Assembly: GCF_000003605.2 (NCBI RefSeq)
Contig: NW_003108581.1
Coordinates: 270,963 to 310,428 of the forward strand
Length of the DNA stretch: 39,466 bases
Direction: 5' to 3'
Origin: Saccoglossus kowalevskii
Taxonomy: Eukaryota > Hemichordata > Enteropneusta > Harrimaniidae
Both the position numbers and the translations under genes were made by a program. The number at the start of each line of letters is the position of its first letter. Position 1 is the first letter of the stretch. Below the pieces are notes generated by a model. It searched no databases. It had not been told where the DNA came from and saw nothing but the letters and a program-made list of their open reading frames with translations. This document shows positions 34,626-39,466 of the stretch, in pieces.

Positions 34626-35302
34626 CCAATAATAGCTAGCCTGTTATATAGATTGAGATCTTGCTCACAGGAGAAAATTAACAAATAGTTAAAGATAAAG
34701 ATGTTGTGTTCAAGACATGAGTTTCATTTGATGTCCATTTAAATGGCAAGTTTGAAGGCTAAAATAACTGTTTCTTTTGACAATTTTCATAAGTTTGTGG
34801 CAAGGACAAGCTCGATAATTCCCCTCACCTTGGCCGCAGCTGCTGTTTTGTGACAATTTGTGTGTAAGTATCACTAAACACGGCAGTACATAAACCATTA
34901 GATCATCATCCAACATCGTTTTGGCAATCTGAATTAGCGGCTTTTTGCCGAAGTTCTTTATTTTATTTAGAAATGATGAAACAAATTAAGTGCTACAAGT
35001 CATGCAGCGTTTATGTAAATAGAACAAAACAATGATATTATCATTGCAATTTTTTTAGTATAATGCATATGATTGTATATTTGTCATGAGTTTACACGTT
35101 TCGAATTACGAAATTTCTTCAGTAGCTCATTTTCAGTTTAATTGTATAAAATAATAAAAAAATACACGCCCAGATTGGGTAAAATTGAGACCTCGTCATG
35201 ATTTTACATTATTGTTTTGATGAGTTTTAGTTCAAAAACATTTAATCCGTTGGAAAACTGCACAAGACACTTACGTTAGCGCCTCCAACCAATTGATTAC
35301 CA
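34626..35302. other. Intergenic, nothing recognised
   Basis: No gene or element. A short palindrome, atgatattatcat, lies near 35033-35045. Confidence 0.5.
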
Positions 35303-35858
35303 TACGCACGTAGTTGTGTGCAATTTTAGTACTTGACAAACAATAAGAAATAACATATGTCGAGTGCCGAATTACCATATTCGATCGTGATTGATATATT
35401 TCCCTACTGAAATTACTTCACTCTTTATTTCCCTGATATCAAATTTTCAAACACATTAGCTCAATTCACTTCAGTAAACATCGGGTACTCTATGGGTAAT
35501 TTTCAATAACAATACTTGAATACATTTACTAGATTACGTTTATTTTTTAAATGGGAGTAATATATTCATGCCAGGCTATGTACGCACGTAGTTGTGTGCA
35601 ATTTTAGTACTTGACAAACAATAAGAAATAACATATGTCGAGTGCCAAATTACCATATTCGATCGTGATTGATATATTTCCCTACTAAAATTACTTCACT
35701 CTATATTTCCTTGATATCAAATTTTCAAACACGTTGGCTCCATTCACTTCAGTAAACATCGGGTACTCTATGGGTAATTTTCAATAACAATACTTGAATA
35801 CATTTACTAGATTACGTTTATTTTTCAAATGGGAGTAATATATTCATGCCAGGCTATG
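35303..35858. repeat. 278-bp perfect-register tandem duplication
   Basis: Copy 1 (35303-35580) and copy 2 (35581-35858) have equal length, begin tacgcacgtag and end ccaggctatg. I count eight substitutions and no indels (about 97% identity). The unit has no recognisable coding content. The abutting copies point to a local segmental duplication rather than transposition. Confidence 0.97.
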
Positions 35859-38800
35859 CACCAAATAATAAGCAACGATGTGTATTAGTGCGTAATTCGA
35901 GAAGATGAAATTTACTACCGAAGACGATAGAATTTAGCGTTTGCATTCGTTCGAAACGTGTTTACATTACGTCACCGACATTGTTCGCGTTGATGAGTAT
36001 TGCCGTCGCATTCGACACTTCCTTTTGATAACATCGGACACAGAAGTAAAGATATAATCCCATCACTCGACGCTTTATGTCTTAAGTTATATCACATTCA
36101 ATTATTACTACATTGTACGAAAAACAAACTTCCGTGTATATTATGACAGAACGTTATGGTGTTCTGTTAAATATGTTCCCAGGCTTTACGAAAATCGCCA
36201 GGAAAATCGTAACCACCTCGTCCAACATGTTCGTATATGCGAGTAAGCACTATTTAAAATGTTATTCTATGATTGGTTAGTCTTGCGTTCCATTCTATTC
36301 ATGTGCAAATGTTGACAGACACACACACGTTGCGTGTTTACCTGGTGTTAGCAACGAAAATGCAGCTTACATGGAATAATATGTTTTAAAAAACAAATAT
36401 AATTCAATATAATCTATCGTGAGAATGGGCTTCTTTATACGTATGTATGACATCGATATAAAAAAGTGACTTTTAATAATATCAAAATTCTGACCAAAGC
36501 TCTACATAGTCATCTTCTTTCTGGGTTTTCGACGCCTTTCAAAGGACGGTTTGTTTTTAATTTGTTAATCTATTTAGAAACGACGCTTTGATTTGTTGTT
36601 TAAAAAGTGCAAAAATGAAAACAAAAATCAATCATGATTAACGTTAATATATGCGTTACTCTCGTAATAAAATCATTATTACAGTGAATAGTATACATGA
36701 ATAATTGAAACGGACATCCGTGTAAACTATACGTAACATTTTATAAAGGATTAATCTATATTATAAATAATGAATCTAATTTGTATATATACACATGCGA
36801 GAACATTTCAACGTATCACAGTTTATACATATGGTATGGGCCAGTGTTGTGGAATAGATCAGTAAAAGAAAATTGAATTGTCTGCATAAAATTAGAATTA
36901 TATAGGAAACAGGAAAAGCAATGTTATATATGAAGAAAGTACCACATTTATATTTATAACTGGCGACTACGTCATTAAATTGCCTAGCTGCACGCCCGAT
37001 CATAGCTTCCACTGGCCCACTGGCATCTCCCAAAAAGCCTTATTCAAACATGAAACAAATATTCCGTTAGTTTAATGTATATATATATTATTGCTTATAA
37101 TAGATATATAATACATGGACTAACGCATAGCAACGCTGAGTATATAAGATATTTTTGTTCCGTAATGCGAAGTTATATTGCAGAATACGTTATGTATCAC
37201 AATTGACAGACATTAAAGTACTTCCAATGTGTTTTTATTACACTTAAATGAAGTCTCTTGATGAATACACTTTGAGTGTCCGCATATATAAGTGGTTACC
37301 ATCGTTGCGTACATTTACATTAATAGTTTGCATTGCGTGGACGCCTATAACGTTTGAGACGGAGATTTATATCATACGAACTACTGTGATATCTTTGGTG
37401 TTTTATTGTTTTTTTATTGTTTATTTATTTTTTGATATTCGATCCACATAGCGTAGTACTTTTCATCTCAAGTGACATATTTTTGTCACTCTGTTTTTAG
37501 CCTGGTCAACAAACAACAACGGCACACGGAGTGTAACTTCGAGTTCAGGAATAGTATCCTTACCATTGTTGATGACTATGTAACCTATTCGCGTAAATCA
37601 CAACACAGTCAAAATCTGTGTCTGTAGAGCTAGTATATATCAGTATATTACTATAAGTTGGCCAGAGATAATATCTCGGGATAACCTAATAATGTTATAT
37701 ACATATGTGTTATTTTTTTAGGAAAATATAAAAACATTGTTACAAATATGCAAACACTATGTTAGAATACACACAATATATTCATGGGCTGATTAGATGA
37801 GTTGTCTAACCCTCAGTCTGTGTATTTATTTGTAACTATTGTCCTATTCATCATGGCTATTGTTGAGGGAATATATCTTGTAGTCTACATTGCTCTATGA
37901 AATCGAAGTGACAGACTAAATTGATTAGTATGTACAACTTCTAGTCTACGCTGACATCAAATAAGAATATAATATGTGGATTTTAGTAGGTTTTATAAAT
38001 TATTACAATTATATACAACAATATACAAACACTATGAATACAATCTTCAACAATTACTCCTGGCGATGTTGAATTACATACAGTAGTCATACATGAATTG
38101 CGTGTAACACATTAAGTCACGATTCCCTGTGTGACTATATTTGAGACGATTGCAATTCGGTGTATAATTGGCAATTTGCCTATTCAACGTTATAACAAGA
38201 TATAAAGAACGCGTGCCGGGTAAATACCAAGCAGACAATTGGCAGCTCATATCAAATAAATGACGTGTCATTTTATTCACAGAAATGTAATTTTATTTTA
38301 CCACACACAATGCCACGTGAAGACAAGATATCTTTAGGTATACACGAAACGCGGAAGTGCGCCCGGGTAATGTAATACTGTATTCTGTTGTTCGTCGCTT
38401 AAACACGTACAACAAATAATTGGGTGTGTGTGGCGGGGGAGGGGGGGGGGGCAAACTAACATTATTACGGTGTTACTAATATATTTTAACGTTGTATTTT
38501 GCTAATGAGTCCAATGATTTTCCAAATTGACTTTCGACCTACACCACTTCATAGATACTTTATTTATTGATGCCCAGTCTTAATGACTTGCAAGTAACAC
38601 GACGTTTTGTCACGTTCGTATCTAATATACAGCGCACGTCTGTGCTATTGAACTCTGTGAAGAGTTAGTTGAACCGAATAATGCAACTCGCTAAGTCACA
38701 TTGACGTCTGTCCAGCGCATACTATGTTGTACATAGTTTATTGCGGTGATATTCTTTTGTGTAGCCACTAGTTCAACATGGGTTAATTTATCCTTCTGTC

Positions 38801-39266
38801 AGTAAGCGAAAACGCCGAACAAAGACAAATATTCATTTTCCTATATTGATGGTAACTACTTACATGATATAAGCGAAAAAAATGATTAAATACAAATATT
38901 TCGAAGATACATATTATTACCTAGTCTTAAACTCACGCGTGAGACATTTTCTTTTATTAAATTTATTTTTAAGCTAAATGAATATAAAAAAAAATACACA
39001 TATCAAGGCTTCAATCGATGATGACGCGTATAATAACATCGGAACACGCCACCAAGCGACTCAAAGTGTACATACAATTAACGTAATATATTGTGGCGGA
39101 TGTCCGTTCAGTTTATTCAGTATTTGCAGCGAAGAAGCGTGTTATTCTAACTGTGTGTCTCTCTTCTTAGCAGATAGTGTTAAATGCAATAATCTAAGAG
39201 TCAATGTCTTTCTATTGCAGTCATAAGGTAAGCAATATACTTTTATTTGTCATTCTAATGACAAGA
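35859..39266. other. Intergenic, no gene recognised
   Basis: A+T-rich. G-rich tracts lie at 38434-38451 (ggcggggga followed by eleven G). Small open frames on both strands are unremarkable. A cag/tcataag/gtaagc motif near 39218-39235 resembles a tiny exon but is not supported. Confidence 0.5.
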
Positions 39267-39376
39267 ATATATATATATATATATATATTTATTTATTTAT
39301 TCCTCCAAATTTATTAGTATTAGTATGCAACCGGATCATATCATATATATATCATGTCATATATACATATATCATG

Positions 39377-39413
<37 letters not shown>

Positions 39414-39466
39414 CAGAACTTACAGAGTCTGGTTGATTACTTAAATAGTGTATATATATATATATA
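39267..39466. repeat. Compound AT-rich microsatellites to the window end
   Basis: (AT)11 at 39267-39288 is followed by a (TTTA)n stretch to about 39300. Irregular catatatat units then lead into a (TA)n run at 39378-39410. A further (TA)n run starts at 39451 and runs off the right edge. Confidence 0.93.

Noticed and set aside
39178-39236. Micro-exon cag/tcataag/gtaagc
   Set aside because: Seven nucleotides with no supporting neighbours.
1-39466. CRISPR arrays, bacterial operons or prophage-like features
   Set aside because: No regularly spaced identical repeats, no compact gene packing, and clear introns show a eukaryotic locus.

Overview
The window is nuclear DNA of a multicellular animal, most likely a marine invertebrate. 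Supporting this are spliced genes with GT...AG introns, an intronless heparan-sulfate 3-O-sulfotransferase gene (an animal enzyme), MITEs, tRNA-derived SINE heads, simple repeats and no operon structure. Base composition is strongly A+T-rich (roughly two thirds by eye). The phylum cannot be fixed from the sequence alone; a lophotrochozoan or an invertebrate deuterostome would fit.

Only two genes are well supported, both on the + strand near the left edge. (1) At 1189-2370 lie the last three coding exons of an ArsS-like protein (radical-SAM 'arsenosugar biosynthesis' family, C-terminal DUF3641 domain); the radical-SAM half must lie to the left of the window. Splice phases agree across both introns. 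The apparent stop, TGA at 2347, falls where bacterial relatives carry a conserved Cys (GCTAGxGSSC). The frame continues for six more codons to TAA at 2368. About 300 nt downstream, at 2646-2689, is a SECIS-like hairpin (ATGA, 12-position helix, AAA loop, GA), followed by AATAAA at 2790. I therefore read the gene as a probable animal ArsS-like selenoprotein, which is the main discovery in this window. (2) At 6358-7533 is a complete single-exon type II membrane HS 3-O-sulfotransferase, with substitutions in its PAPS-binding motifs.

The remaining ~32 kb has no gene I can name. It holds repeats: a MITE with 28-bp terminal inverted repeats and TTAA target-site duplications (11467-11713), a TA-flanked fold-back MITE (30038-30249), several tRNA-like SINE heads, a weak LINE tail, a degraded Ty3/Gypsy integrase fossil (8231-8467), an LTR- or promoter-like CCAAT/TATA/AATAAA block (4896-5130), a 278-bp tandem duplication (35303-35858), a decayed minisatellite (20190-20660) and many microsatellites. 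Three orphan exon-like segments (8968-9044, 14722-14838, 27097-27262) have good splice signals but no recognised product; the last is the most convincing. The two named genes have no evident functional link.
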